Of a stretch of DNA of 33,210 nt, positions 21,810-29,269 are shown one piece after another (position 1 is the first letter of the stretch; the number at the start of each line of letters is the position of its first letter). The notes under the pieces were generated by a model. The model was not told the origin of the DNA and searched no databases. It saw nothing but the letters and a program-made list of their open reading frames with translations. Origin of the DNA: Verrucomicrobiota bacterium. Its GTDB lineage: Bacteria; Verrucomicrobiota; Verrucomicrobiia; Opitutales; Opitutaceae. Location of the stretch: contig QNAI01000020.1 in the NCBI GenBank assembly GCA_003641745.1, forward strand, positions 1-33,210, written 5' to 3'. Made by a program: the position numbers and the translations under genes.

Positions 21810-22784
21810 CTACTCTTTCGCTCCCCAGATATGCGTCCAGGCCACCCCGAAGGAGTCGAAATCAGCACCGATGGTGGTGAAGGCGCCGCGACTGTAACTG
21901 AACTTGAGGGTGTTGTTCCGGTTGACCGGAATGGAAAAGGTCAGCCCCATCCGGGAGTTGCTCTGGAGGTCTTCATTCTTGCCGCCTCCGAACGAGGTTC
22001 TTCCGCCCGTGTAATAGTTCACATCATAGGCGATCCACATCAGGGGATTGATGGAGTAGATGAGGTGGAACTGAAAGGACCCGATCGCTTCCTGACTCCG
22101 GGTGCCTCCCCCGAAAAAATCGTCGTTATCGGTAAAGACCCAGAACCCGAAGTCGCCCTCGATGCGCCACCGGCCAAAAGTCCTGGCAATGCCAATCTCG
22201 GGTTTGAAGGCCCAGCGGTTGGCCCCGATATTGATCAACTTGCTCGAATCGTACTGCCCCAAGGGAACCTTGACACTGAGACTGGCACCCACCGTCCACT
22301 CTGGTTTGTAGGCCATGAACTCCTTGAGGGTCATGGCCGGGGCCCCATACAGGTTAATGGCGAAGCGCACCTTCGGATCTCCCATCCCGGAACGAGAAAC
22401 CGCCTGATACTCACCGAGGTACAGTCCCTCAAGATCGCCCCTTACATAAGGCACCAGGATGCTCGCATTGGCCGAGCGCCCAAAAGCTCCCATAGTCCGG
22501 ATATAGGCGATGCCGCCATTCCCGATATTCGCACTGGCATCACTGATTGGGCCAGACGGATCAAAGGCCAGGTCACCGGAATTGAAGGTGACCGCACCCA
22601 CCAGTACATTGATGTCAATCGGTGAAGGCACATAGGCACGCGGTTCGAGTTCTTGCGCATCGATCCGGACTGCCATCAGCCCGACCACGACCAGGGCGGC
22701 CAGCCCACCGCGGCTTGAACGTAGGAGCCAATGAGGAAACCAGTTTCTGATGATCACATTGATCACATTGATCACATTGATCAC
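21810..22784 (-). CDS. Outer-membrane protein, Phenol_MetA_deg-like transporter family
   Basis: An exported beta-rich protein of about 315-324 residues. The Phenol_MetA_deg/outer-membrane-porin-like family is suggested by ANASILVPYVRG, GMGDPKVRFAINLYG, WTVGASLSVKVPLGQYDSSKLINIGANRWAFKPEIGIART and the C-terminal aromatic strand. A hydrophobic core (LAALVVVGLMAV) and a cleavage-like site IDA-QE give a signal peptide. The start is unclear: GTG codons at 22784, 22775, 22766 and 22757 are all in frame because they sit in a 9-bp tandem repeat. The one at 22757 gives the most compact signal peptide. Function may be hydrophobic-compound uptake, but the substrate is unknown. Confidence 0.8.
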   Translation of the reverse strand: MINVINVINVIIRNWFPHWLLRSSRGGLAALVVVGLMAVRIDAQELEPRAYVPSPIDINVLVGAVTFNSGDLAFDPSGPISDASANIGNGGIAYIRTMGAFGRSANASILVPYVRGDLEGLYLGEYQAVSRSGMGDPKVRFAINLYGAPAMTLKEFMAYKPEWTVGASLSVKVPLGQYDSSKLINIGANRWAFKPEIGIARTFGRWRIEGDFGFWVFTDNDDFFGGGTRSQEAIGSFQFHLIYSINPLMWIAYDVNYYTGGRTSFGGGKNEDLQSNSRMGLTFSIPVNRNNTLKFSYSRGAFTTIGADFDSFGVAWTHIWGAKE

Positions 22785-22785
22785 A
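22752..22785. repeat. 9-bp tandem repeat at the start of the outer-membrane gene
   Basis: GATCACATT repeats from 22752 for three full units plus a 7-bp partial unit. On the minus strand each unit reads GTGATCAAT, giving in-frame GTG codons at 22784, 22775, 22766 and 22757. Confidence 0.9.
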
Positions 22786-22817
22786 ACCCCACTTTGAAGA
22801 ATCCGCCCACATCCTCC

Positions 22818-22890
22818 AGCTCAAATTACCTCGGATCCGCAAAAGCAAGGTCTGACCCCTGTCATCTTTTGCGAACCCCAAGTTTGAGCT
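22818..22890. repeat. Nested inverted repeat element
   Basis: The outer arms AGCTCAAA (22818-22825) and TTTGAGCT (22883-22890) and the inner arms CGCAAAAG (22838-22845) and CTTTTGCG (22866-22873) are perfect. A TGACCCC half repeat lies at the centre (AAGGTCTGACCCCT near 22848-22860). It separates the outer-membrane gene from the toxin-antitoxin operon. Confidence 0.6.
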
Positions 22891-22909
22891 GAGTCCGAAG
22901 ATGATTGAG

Positions 22910-22949
22910 ATGATGTATTGACATCATGATTAATTGGCATCATGATGCC
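22910..22949 (+). promoter_or_regulatory. Toxin-antitoxin promoter with two operator palindromes
   Basis: TTGACA at 22918-22923 and CATGAT at 22941-22946 have a 17-bp spacing. The palindrome ATGATGT-ATTG-ACATCAT (22910-22927) overlaps the -35, and the perfect 14-bp palindrome GGCATCATGATGCC (22936-22949) overlaps the -10. Predicted transcription start is at about 22953, which is the antitoxin ATG, so the mRNA may be leaderless. Confidence 0.6.
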
Positions 22950-22952
22950 TTC

Positions 22953-23249
22953 ATGCGAACTACAGTCACCCTCGATGCTGAGACTGAAGCTCTGCTCAGG
23001 GAGGAGATGCGTCGGACCGGAGTCAGCTTCAAGGCACTGATCAACGCATGCATCCTGCGCTCCCTCCGCGATAACCCCGGTGAGAGGCAATCGCCGGAAA
23101 TCGCCGACAGCCCGTTGCCGATGGGGCCACCCTATCCCTGGGCTCGAGACCGCTTGCCTACACACGTCGCCGAGGATATCGAGGTGACGGAATTTCTGGA
23201 GGAGGAGGCGAGGAAACGTCGGCATGGGCAGCGCTACCCGGCGTTATGA
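22953..23249 (+). CDS. Ribbon-helix-helix antitoxin of a PIN toxin pair
   Basis: A 98-residue protein with a short RHH/CopG-type DNA-binding core: the strand MRTTVTLDAETEALLREE and helices EALLREEMRRTG..FKALINACILRSLR (about 8-40). The remainder is Pro-rich, then acidic (about 69-85), then basic, a common layout where the tail wraps the toxin. An in-frame ATG at 22926 is possible, but the ATG at 22953 gives the normal RHH start and fits the promoter. Its stop overlaps the toxin start (ATGA 23246-23249). It probably represses its own operon through the two palindromes at 22910-22949. Confidence 0.82.
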   Translation: MRTTVTLDAETEALLREEMRRTGVSFKALINACILRSLRDNPGERQSPEIADSPLPMGPPYPWARDRLPTHVAEDIEVTEFLEEEARKRRHGQRYPAL

Positions 23250-23677
23250 TCATCCCGGACACGAATCTGTTACTGTTCGCTGTAAATGAACACTACGAAC
23301 AGCATGATTCCGCCCGGGCCTGGTGGAAAGAAGTCCTGACCAACCGGGAGGTCGGACTTCCGCTTGTTGTTCAATTTGGATTTCTTCGGATCGGCAGCAA
23401 CGAACGAATCTACCATCCGCCGGCATCCGTGTTTCTCCTGATGGAACGTCTCGAGCTTTGGCTCGCACTGCCGAACGTTCGATCCATCCAACCGGGTCCG
23501 CGTCACTACGCTCTGATGAGCAACCTGCTCGAGGACCGGAAGAACTCCTATCCGGGCAGCCGTCTGACCGACTTTCATCTGGCGGCACTCGCAATGGAAC
23601 ACCGGGCAACGCTCTGCTCCAACGATCAGGGCTTTGCGGACTATACCGGACTTTCCTGGAATGACCCGCTCAAATAA
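23246..23677 (+). CDS. PIN-domain toxin, VapC-like
   Basis: A 143-residue PIN nuclease, probably an RNA-cleaving toxin neutralised by the upstream antitoxin. Acidic residues at the usual active-site places are D5 (IPDTNLLL), D109 (SRLTDFHLAALA) and D127 or D132 (CSNDQGFADY). The mid-protein block QFGFLRIGSNERIY (43-56) is the VapC 'FLR..TN.R' region; the residue often occupied by a catalytic glutamate is not evident, as in several VapC groups. Translation is coupled to the antitoxin by ATGA overlap. The stop codon lies in the hairpin CCCGCT/AGCGGG (23665-23682), just before the convergent dehydrogenase gene. Confidence 0.86.
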   Translation: MIIPDTNLLLFAVNEHYEQHDSARAWWKEVLTNREVGLPLVVQFGFLRIGSNERIYHPPASVFLLMERLELWLALPNVRSIQPGPRHYALMSNLLEDRKNSYPGSRLTDFHLAALAMEHRATLCSNDQGFADYTGLSWNDPLK

Positions 23678-23682
23678 GCGGG
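23665..23682. terminator. Candidate terminator hairpin after the PIN toxin gene
   Basis: CCCGCT (23665-23670), loop CAAATA, AGCGGG (23677-23682) forms a 6-bp GC-rich stem around the TAA stop. It lies between convergent genes 8 bp apart. The following T-run is only two bases. Confidence 0.35.
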
Positions 23683-23685
23683 TTC

Positions 23686-25692
23686 CTACGGCAGTAGATA
23701 GATCTCCACCAGGGCAACGCCGGGCTGGCTGTCGGCGGAGGAAATCTGCGCGGTATAGAGGCCCGGCTCGAGCCGGATGACCAAGGCTGCATCACCACTT
23801 CCCGGGTCGAGGGGAAACGCTCCGACTGCTTCGGCCGCGTCGGCCACTTCCACCGCATTGCCTGCAGCATCCCAGTCTTCGCTGGTCGCGATGGGACCGA
23901 TACCGCCAAATGGAAACACCTCCAAGACCGGATCGGAGATCACCCCGGCCACATCAAAGTCGGTCAGTCCCGCACCGATCCCTCGAACCAGGAACCGGCG
24001 CGAACCCGTCCCTTCGAGCACAAACCCTGCGATCAACAGACCATTACCGGCCTCAACTGCGGCTCGAGTCGATATGTTCCGAAGGACCGGGGAGGTCGAG
24101 GCCCCGTCGCTTGTTCCGATCGAATAGACCTCCACCAATCCGATGCCGTTCCCGCCGTCCGTCGGGCGCAGCACTTCGGTATAGCTGCCGGCCCCAAACG
24201 AAGCGACCGCAGCCGCGTCCTTGCTTCCGTCTGCCAAGGCAAACGCACCGGTCACCGACTCGGCCACCCGGATGGTCGATCCTTTGCCGTCGTCTTCCCA
24301 ATCGTCGTTTTCAAAAAGAAACTGCGGTCCGACCAGGGGCCGGTTTTCGATGACCTCGAACTCCGGATCATCCAAGGGATCCGTCACCTGGAAATCTGAC
24401 AGTCCCGGCCCGACACCCCTGACCAGGAGATCCAGGCTTCCCTCGCCCTCCAGCACAAACCCGGCGATGACCACATCGCTGACCGAACCAATGCGGGCCC
24501 GGGTCGAGAGATTGCCCGTCACGCTGTCGGCCGCGCCAATCTGGAAGACCTGCCCACTGTAGTCGATCAGGTAGAGTTCCCCGGATCCGCCCTCCGCAAA
24601 CGAAGTGATCCTTCCGATCTCACCCACATCCGGACTCAACTCCCCAGTCCGATCCACCACCGTCACCTCGTCGCCCGAACCGCGTTCCAATGACCAGATG
24701 GTCTTGTAAACGTAGTCGGCAAACAGATACAACCCGGCCATTTCCGGATAGCGTTGTCCGCGGTAAACATATCCCCCGGTTATGGATACACCCTCATCGT
24801 GCGTATACTCATGAATGGGCGGCGTGAAGGACGGATCGAACGGCGGAGGGCCCGCACTTTCCCGGCCGGTGCTCCGATTGCCCTCCATGACCTTCCATCC
24901 GTAGTTCTGCCCGCCCTGGCCCGCCGGTTGCAGGTGGATCCATTCCCTCTGGTTCTGCCCCACATCGGCAATCCAGAGTTCGCCGGTCAACCGATCGAAG
25001 GCGCAGCGCCATGGATTGCGCAACCCATAGGCCCAGATCTCGTCATCACCCTCCACACCCACGAAGGGATTGTCCGCGGGGACCGTATACTGTCCGTCCG
25101 CAGTCGAACCAAGGTCGATCCGGAGCATCTTGCCAAGCAACTGGTCGGTTATGTCCTGGGAGTGATCACCCGGATCATAGGCGCTTCCGCCGTCGCCCGT
25201 CGCGATGTAGAGCATGCCATCGGGACCGAACCCGAGCCAACCGCCGTTGTGGTTTCCGTAAGGCTGGGCAATCTCGAGAATCGTTTTCCCGCTTGAAACA
25301 TTCGCCCGGTCCGGATCGGCAGACATCGTGTACTCCCTGATGACCGTTCGCTCATCCGAGCCGGTGAAGTTGAGAACGAAGCGCCCATTGCTCGCATAGT
25401 CAGGGTGGAAGGCCATCCCGAGCAACCCTCGCTCTCCACCGGTCGACAGATCACTACCGGGCAGAACGAGATACGGCTCACTGAGAATCTCTCCTGTCTC
25501 GAGCATGAGGATGCGGATACGACCGCTGTTCTGCTCGAGCACAAAGAGTCGATCCTCGTCACCGAGAGGCGCTGTGCCAAAAACCGGCTTCTCAAACTCC
25601 ATGGCCACCCGAGTGGCAGTGAGATCGACGGCTGGGCTGACCAGTGGGAACAATCCCATTATCAGCAAGGTAAGGCCTGAATTTCTCAGCAT
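23686..25692 (-). CDS. PQQ-dependent sugar dehydrogenase-like exported protein
   Basis: A 668-residue exported protein. A signal peptide occupies residues 1-21 from the ATG at 25690-25692; the longer frame to 25737 adds a poor leader. The main domain (about 25-390) is the soluble glucose/sorbosone dehydrogenase type beta-propeller: NHNGGWLGFGPDGMLYIATGDGG, YGLRNPWRCAFDRLTGELWIADVGQN, NYGWKVMEGN and ITGGYVYRG are family motifs. Two repeats of about 125 residues follow (394-525 and 541-668), each starting 'N[IL]STRA' and carrying 'IAGFVLEG.GS...LVRG.G.GL.DF', an adhesive-like module frequent in verrucomicrobial exported proteins. Sugar oxidation in the periplasm or outside the cell is inferred. 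The bound cofactor and substrate are not visible. Confidence 0.88.
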   Translation of the reverse strand: MLRNSGLTLLIMGLFPLVSPAVDLTATRVAMEFEKPVFGTAPLGDEDRLFVLEQNSGRIRILMLETGEILSEPYLVLPGSDLSTGGERGLLGMAFHPDYASNGRFVLNFTGSDERTVIREYTMSADPDRANVSSGKTILEIAQPYGNHNGGWLGFGPDGMLYIATGDGGSAYDPGDHSQDITDQLLGKMLRIDLGSTADGQYTVPADNPFVGVEGDDEIWAYGLRNPWRCAFDRLTGELWIADVGQNQREWIHLQPAGQGGQNYGWKVMEGNRSTGRESAGPPPFDPSFTPPIHEYTHDEGVSITGGYVYRGQRYPEMAGLYLFADYVYKTIWSLERGSGDEVTVVDRTGELSPDVGEIGRITSFAEGGSGELYLIDYSGQVFQIGAADSVTGNLSTRARIGSVSDVVIAGFVLEGEGSLDLLVRGVGPGLSDFQVTDPLDDPEFEVIENRPLVGPQFLFENDDWEDDGKGSTIRVAESVTGAFALADGSKDAAAVASFGAGSYTEVLRPTDGGNGIGLVEVYSIGTSDGASTSPVLRNISTRAAVEAGNGLLIAGFVLEGTGSRRFLVRGIGAGLTDFDVAGVISDPVLEVFPFGGIGPIATSEDWDAAGNAVEVADAAEAVGAFPLDPGSGDAALVIRLEPGLYTAQISSADSQPGVALVEIYLLP

Positions 25693-25769
25693 GAGACAGA
25701 GTGGCTTCAAAATCCCTTCATGCAAACACATGCCCATGATTCGACCTTCCGGAGCGCTTCATCCTGCAG

Positions 25770-25832
25770 ATCCGGTAAATTCCGTCTGAAGATCCCTTGG
25801 TCCGACTGGTTTTCAGACAGGATTTACCGGAT
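25770..25832. repeat. Imperfect inverted repeat upstream of the dehydrogenase gene
   Basis: ATCCGGTAAATTCCGTCTGAA (25770-25790) and its near complement (25812-25832) match at 19 of 21 positions with a 21-nt loop. The arms contain the often-dispersed motif ATCCGGTAAATCCTGTCTGAA. Confidence 0.7.
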
Positions 25833-25923
25833 TGGTTCTCAACAGAAGGACGCAAAGAGTCCCGAAAGCGGATCGCAGCACACGCCCCTGCAAGGGAAAT
25901 TCCCTTCATCCCCCAACCAGTAC

Positions 25924-25972
25924 CTACAGCCTACAGCCTACAGCCTACAGCCTTCAGCCTACAGCCTTCAGC
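25924..25972. repeat. 7-bp tandem repeat after gspF
   Basis: Seven units of CTACAGC/CTTCAGC lie in direct tandem order, with A/T variation at the third position. They end 13 bp before the stop codon of gspF, on its downstream side. Confidence 0.9.
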
Positions 25973-25985
25973 CTTCTCCCCCTCC

Positions 25986-27266
25986 TCAGTTGGCGCGCAG
26001 GCTGGCGCTGAGACCCAAGACACTGGAGATGATGCCGAAGGCGATCATGGCGACAAAGGCAAAGGCAATCATGAGCACTCCGACTGAGACCACCCCCATG
26101 AAGGCGCTGATCTGGCGTTCCTGGCGCTCCGAGTAGTAGCGGGCCACTTCCCGCAAGCTGGGCACGATATTGCCGGTATTGTCGCCCACCGTCATGATAT
26201 CGACGACCAAGGCGGGAAAGTACCCGGTGGCACCAAAGGCCGTCGAAATCGGCATGCCCTCAACGATTTTCATCCGGGCTTCGCTGAAACCGGCACGGAT
26301 GGTATGGTTTCCCACCGCTCGCTCGGTCATGGTCAGAGCGGAAACCGTAGTGACCCCGTTTTCGAGCAACAGGCCGAGCGTCTGGGTGAGACGAAGAACA
26401 TCTGAATCACAAAGGAAACGCCCGAGAAAGGGCAGGCGAAGAACCTGGCGATCAAATATTTCCCTGCCTTTCCCGGTCTTGCGCCAGGTCCATAGACCCA
26501 CCCCGATCCCGACAAAGGCGATCAGGAAAAGGAGCCCGTAATTGATCATGAACTCGGAGGATCCGATCAACAACCGGGTGAAAAACGGCAAGCGCTCTCC
26601 CATGGACGTAAGCAGAGACTCGATACGGGGCAGGAGGAAGAACAGAAAGACCAGGACTACAAGCAGGGAGATAAAGATGATGAAGATGGGATAGGCCAGG
26701 GCGGAAAAAACCTTGGACCGAATCTTGGCGCTCTCCTCAAGGCCCACCACCAGCCGCTTCAGAATGATATCCAGACTCCCGGTCGCCTCGCCCGCTTCGA
26801 CCAGGCTGATCGACGATTCGTCAAAGACCGTCCGGTATTCGGCCATCGCCCCGGAAAGCGATTTGCCCTGGCTCAACTGGTCCCAGGTGGCGGCGGCCAG
26901 GGCCTTCAGTCGGACGTCGGTCAAGCGGCGGGCAAGCAACCGGACTGCGTCGCCGACCTGGATACCACAGGAAAGCAGGTCGCAGAGCGCCCTGAAAAAG
27001 GGCAGCATCTGGCGTCGGCTGAAACCCTTTTGGGCATTCGCCTTGATCGATGAGGAACGTTCGCCAAAGAACCTCTTCAGATCAGCCAGGCCCTTCCGAG
27101 GTGCGGCAGCCGAGGCGGATGTTGAACCACCTCCCTCGGCCAGGCGAACCGGCTGCAGATTCATCCCCCCGAGCTGACGAATGGCCTGCTTGCGGTCCAG
27201 GGCTTCGAGACGGCCCTTTTTTACCTGACCGCCGGTATCGCGGGCTGTGTAGGTGAATGTCGGCAT
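25986..27266 (-). CDS. gspF: Type II secretion / pilus inner-membrane platform protein GspF
   Basis: A 426-residue platform protein that links the cytosolic ATPase to the pseudopilus. The N-terminus MPTFTYTARDTGG and KGRLEALDRKQAIRQL is typical. Two T2SSF domains lie at about 84-210 and 290-412. Each contains the 'F...L..LL..G..V..A' and 'G..L..A' elements, with transmembrane segments near 190-213, 243-260 and 390-415. EAGEATGSLDIILKRL (157-172) and VGDNTGNIVPSLREVA (360-375) are the mirrored conserved motifs. Start is the ATG at 27264-27266, with AGGA about 10 nt upstream. It lies 242 bp downstream of gspE, separated by a large inverted repeat. Confidence 0.95.
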   Translation of the reverse strand: MPTFTYTARDTGGQVKKGRLEALDRKQAIRQLGGMNLQPVRLAEGGGSTSASAAAPRKGLADLKRFFGERSSSIKANAQKGFSRRQMLPFFRALCDLLSCGIQVGDAVRLLARRLTDVRLKALAAATWDQLSQGKSLSGAMAEYRTVFDESSISLVEAGEATGSLDIILKRLVVGLEESAKIRSKVFSALAYPIFIIFISLLVVLVFLFFLLPRIESLLTSMGERLPFFTRLLIGSSEFMINYGLLFLIAFVGIGVGLWTWRKTGKGREIFDRQVLRLPFLGRFLCDSDVLRLTQTLGLLLENGVTTVSALTMTERAVGNHTIRAGFSEARMKIVEGMPISTAFGATGYFPALVVDIMTVGDNTGNIVPSLREVARYYSERQERQISAFMGVVSVGVLMIAFAFVAMIAFGIISSVLGLSASLRAN

Positions 27267-27376
27267 TTTATCGTTCCTGACGATGCAATTTCACAGTCAT
27301 AATACGACGGTCAATTCCGTCCAACCAGAAGCTCAGGGGTAGGGTCCGGACCGTTGCGTGTCCGCCTGAGCTTCAG

Positions 27377-27477
27377 CGTAGGTGGGGGCCGTCCTACGGG
27401 GCGGCGCGCCCGGCGGTCACGCCCTACCTTGAACCCACCGAAACCAGGCAGGTAGGGCGTGACCGCCGGGCGCGCCG
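27377..27477. repeat. Large inverted repeat between gspE and gspF
   Basis: Arms 27402-27429 and 27450-27477 are perfect complements (28 of 28) around a 20-nt spacer. The arm reads CGGCGCGCCCGGCGGTCACG, then CCCTACCT. A smaller pair CGTAGG/CCTACG (27377-27382 and 27393-27398) lies just outside. It occupies much of the 242-bp gap. Confidence 0.9.
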
Positions 27478-27508
27478 TAATCGTTCGCTTTCTGAAGAGC
27501 ACAGCCAT

Positions 27509-29236
27509 CTATCCTGACTCCGCCATCGAGATGACCCGAATGACCTCCTCGCCGGAGGTCAAACCGGCCTTGATCTGGATCCAACCCGACTGCTCGAGGG
27601 TCCGCATACCGCTCTGAAGGCCTAGTTTCCGGATCTCGCGGGCCGATTCCCGTCGCACGATGAGGTCGTGGTAGCGCTCGTCGAGCCGCAGGATCTCAAA
27701 AAGCCCGACGCGACCACGATACCCGAGGTTACGGCACGCCTCACAACCGACCGCATGAGGCAGATGGGTGACCCCCTCAGCCTCGGCAGGGTCGATTTCC
27801 AACACCCTCAAGGTCTCGCGGAGCGCTTTCTCCTCGATCGGCTGCAATTCGCTGCAGGCCGGGCAAAGTCTCCGAACCAGGCGTTGGGCCAGGACCATCT
27901 CCACGCTGGAGGCGATGAGGAAGGGCTCGATCCCCATGTCGATCAGTCGGGTAACGGCGCCGGGCGCATCATTGGTGTGAATGGTGGAGAAGACCAGGTG
28001 TCCCGTCAGCGAGGCGCGTATCGCGATATCGGCGGTTTCCCGGTCGCGGATCTCACCCACCATGATGATATTCGGATCCTGGCGCAGGATGTGCCGAAGG
28101 GCCTCCCCAAAACCGAACCCGATCTCCTCGCGGACCTGCATCTGGATGACACCCGGGACCTCGTACTCGATCGGATCCTCGATCGTCATGATGCGCTGGT
28201 CGACCGAATTGATCTGGCGAATAAAGGCGTTGAGCGAGGTCGATTTGCCCGAGCCGGTGGGGCCGGTCACCAGTATGATGCCATGCGGCACGGTCAGAAC
28301 CTGATCGATCGTCTCGCGGTCGGACGCCGGCAGGCCCAGCTGTTCCAGGGTGAGCGGTTCACTCTTCTTGTTCAGGAGGCGAAGGCTGACGCTCTCGCCG
28401 TACATGATCGGAATGGTCGAGAGCCGGATATCGAGCGTGTTGCCTCCGAGCCGGTAATTGATACGTCCGTCCTGGGGCAGGCGTCGCTCGGAAATATTGA
28501 GCTTGGCCATGATCTTCAGGCGCGAGGTGATGGCATCCTGGAAACGGCGGAGGTTTTCCGGCACCGGCACCGACACCAGGAGCCCGTCAATCCGGTAGCG
28601 GATCCGAAGCAGTTCTTCCTGGGGTTCAAAGTGGATGTCGGTCGCCCCATCCTCAATGGCCTGGGCGATCACCTGGTTGACAAAGCGGATGACGGCGGCG
28701 GTCTCGTCTTCCTCATCCTCGGTGGCCGTCACCTCGTCTTCGAGCTCGTCAAGCGACTCCTCCAGACTCTCGGCCCCGACCCCGAGATTGGCCGTAATGA
28801 ATTTTCCGATACGATCAGACGAGGCGAGCAGCCATTCCGGATCGCGGCCACAGGCGGCGAACACCCAATCGTCCATGGCGGCATCCGGCGGCCAACTGGT
28901 GGCCAACCTCAGCGGTCGGGATCCAGCCAGCGCCTCATCGGACTCGCTGGAAGCCGCCTCGTCGTCATCCCCCGTTCGAACCGGGACACAGTGGTATTCG
29001 TTGATCAAGCGGATGGGCAGACCCTCCAGTCTCTCCAGATCGAATTGATCCCAGGGCGCGAGTTCGAGTCCGCTTTCCACGGCCAGTCGAGCCGTCACCT
29101 GGTCGAGGTCGGACTTCGAGAAACCGGCCAGGGCTTCGGCGCGTTGAGCCCGGGGCAGATCGGCGATCTGGGTGCGTTGTTCCTCGGTCAACCCGGCCAG
29201 GGACGGAGGAAGGGGTGATTCGACAGTTGATGACAT
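27509..29236 (-). CDS. gspE: Type II secretion / type IV pilus ATPase GspE
   Basis: A 575-residue AAA-type secretion ATPase that drives pseudopilus assembly. The ATG at 29234-29236 is preferred to a GTG at 29251. Numbering from the latter, there is a short N-terminal domain (20-90) and an acidic linker (160-185). The ATPase core follows with HFEP (207-210), Walker A GPTGSGKST (330-338), Asp box IEDPIEYEV, Walker B IIMVGEIRD (395-403) and a His box near GHLVFSTIHTNDAPG. A tetracysteine zinc site CPAC (463-466) and CEAC (503-506) is complete. It lies 33 bp after the GspC-like gene and is followed by gspF across a large inverted repeat. Confidence 0.95.
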   Translation of the reverse strand: MSSTVESPLPPSLAGLTEEQRTQIADLPRAQRAEALAGFSKSDLDQVTARLAVESGLELAPWDQFDLERLEGLPIRLINEYHCVPVRTGDDDEAASSESDEALAGSRPLRLATSWPPDAAMDDWVFAACGRDPEWLLASSDRIGKFITANLGVGAESLEESLDELEDEVTATEDEEDETAAVIRFVNQVIAQAIEDGATDIHFEPQEELLRIRYRIDGLLVSVPVPENLRRFQDAITSRLKIMAKLNISERRLPQDGRINYRLGGNTLDIRLSTIPIMYGESVSLRLLNKKSEPLTLEQLGLPASDRETIDQVLTVPHGIILVTGPTGSGKSTSLNAFIRQINSVDQRIMTIEDPIEYEVPGVIQMQVREEIGFGFGEALRHILRQDPNIIMVGEIRDRETADIAIRASLTGHLVFSTIHTNDAPGAVTRLIDMGIEPFLIASSVEMVLAQRLVRRLCPACSELQPIEEKALRETLRVLEIDPAEAEGVTHLPHAVGCEACRNLGYRGRVGLFEILRLDERYHDLIVRRESAREIRKLGLQSGMRTLEQSGWIQIKAGLTSGEEVIRVISMAESG

Positions 29237-29269
29237 CGTTGGTGGAAGCACGATCCGATCTGCGGGGCC

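Noticed and set aside
25924-25972. CRISPR array
   Set aside because: The units are 7 bp without spacers, so it is a simple tandem repeat.
27311-27508. 65-codon minus-strand frame directly after the gspE stop
   Set aside because: It is encoded almost wholly by the inverted repeat arms and has a repeat-derived Arg/Pro-rich composition.
27668-29218. 516-codon plus-strand open frame
   Set aside because: It lies opposite gspE, whose Walker motifs and zinc cysteines are intact; the antisense frame is low in recognisable structure and is a shadow of GC-rich coding.
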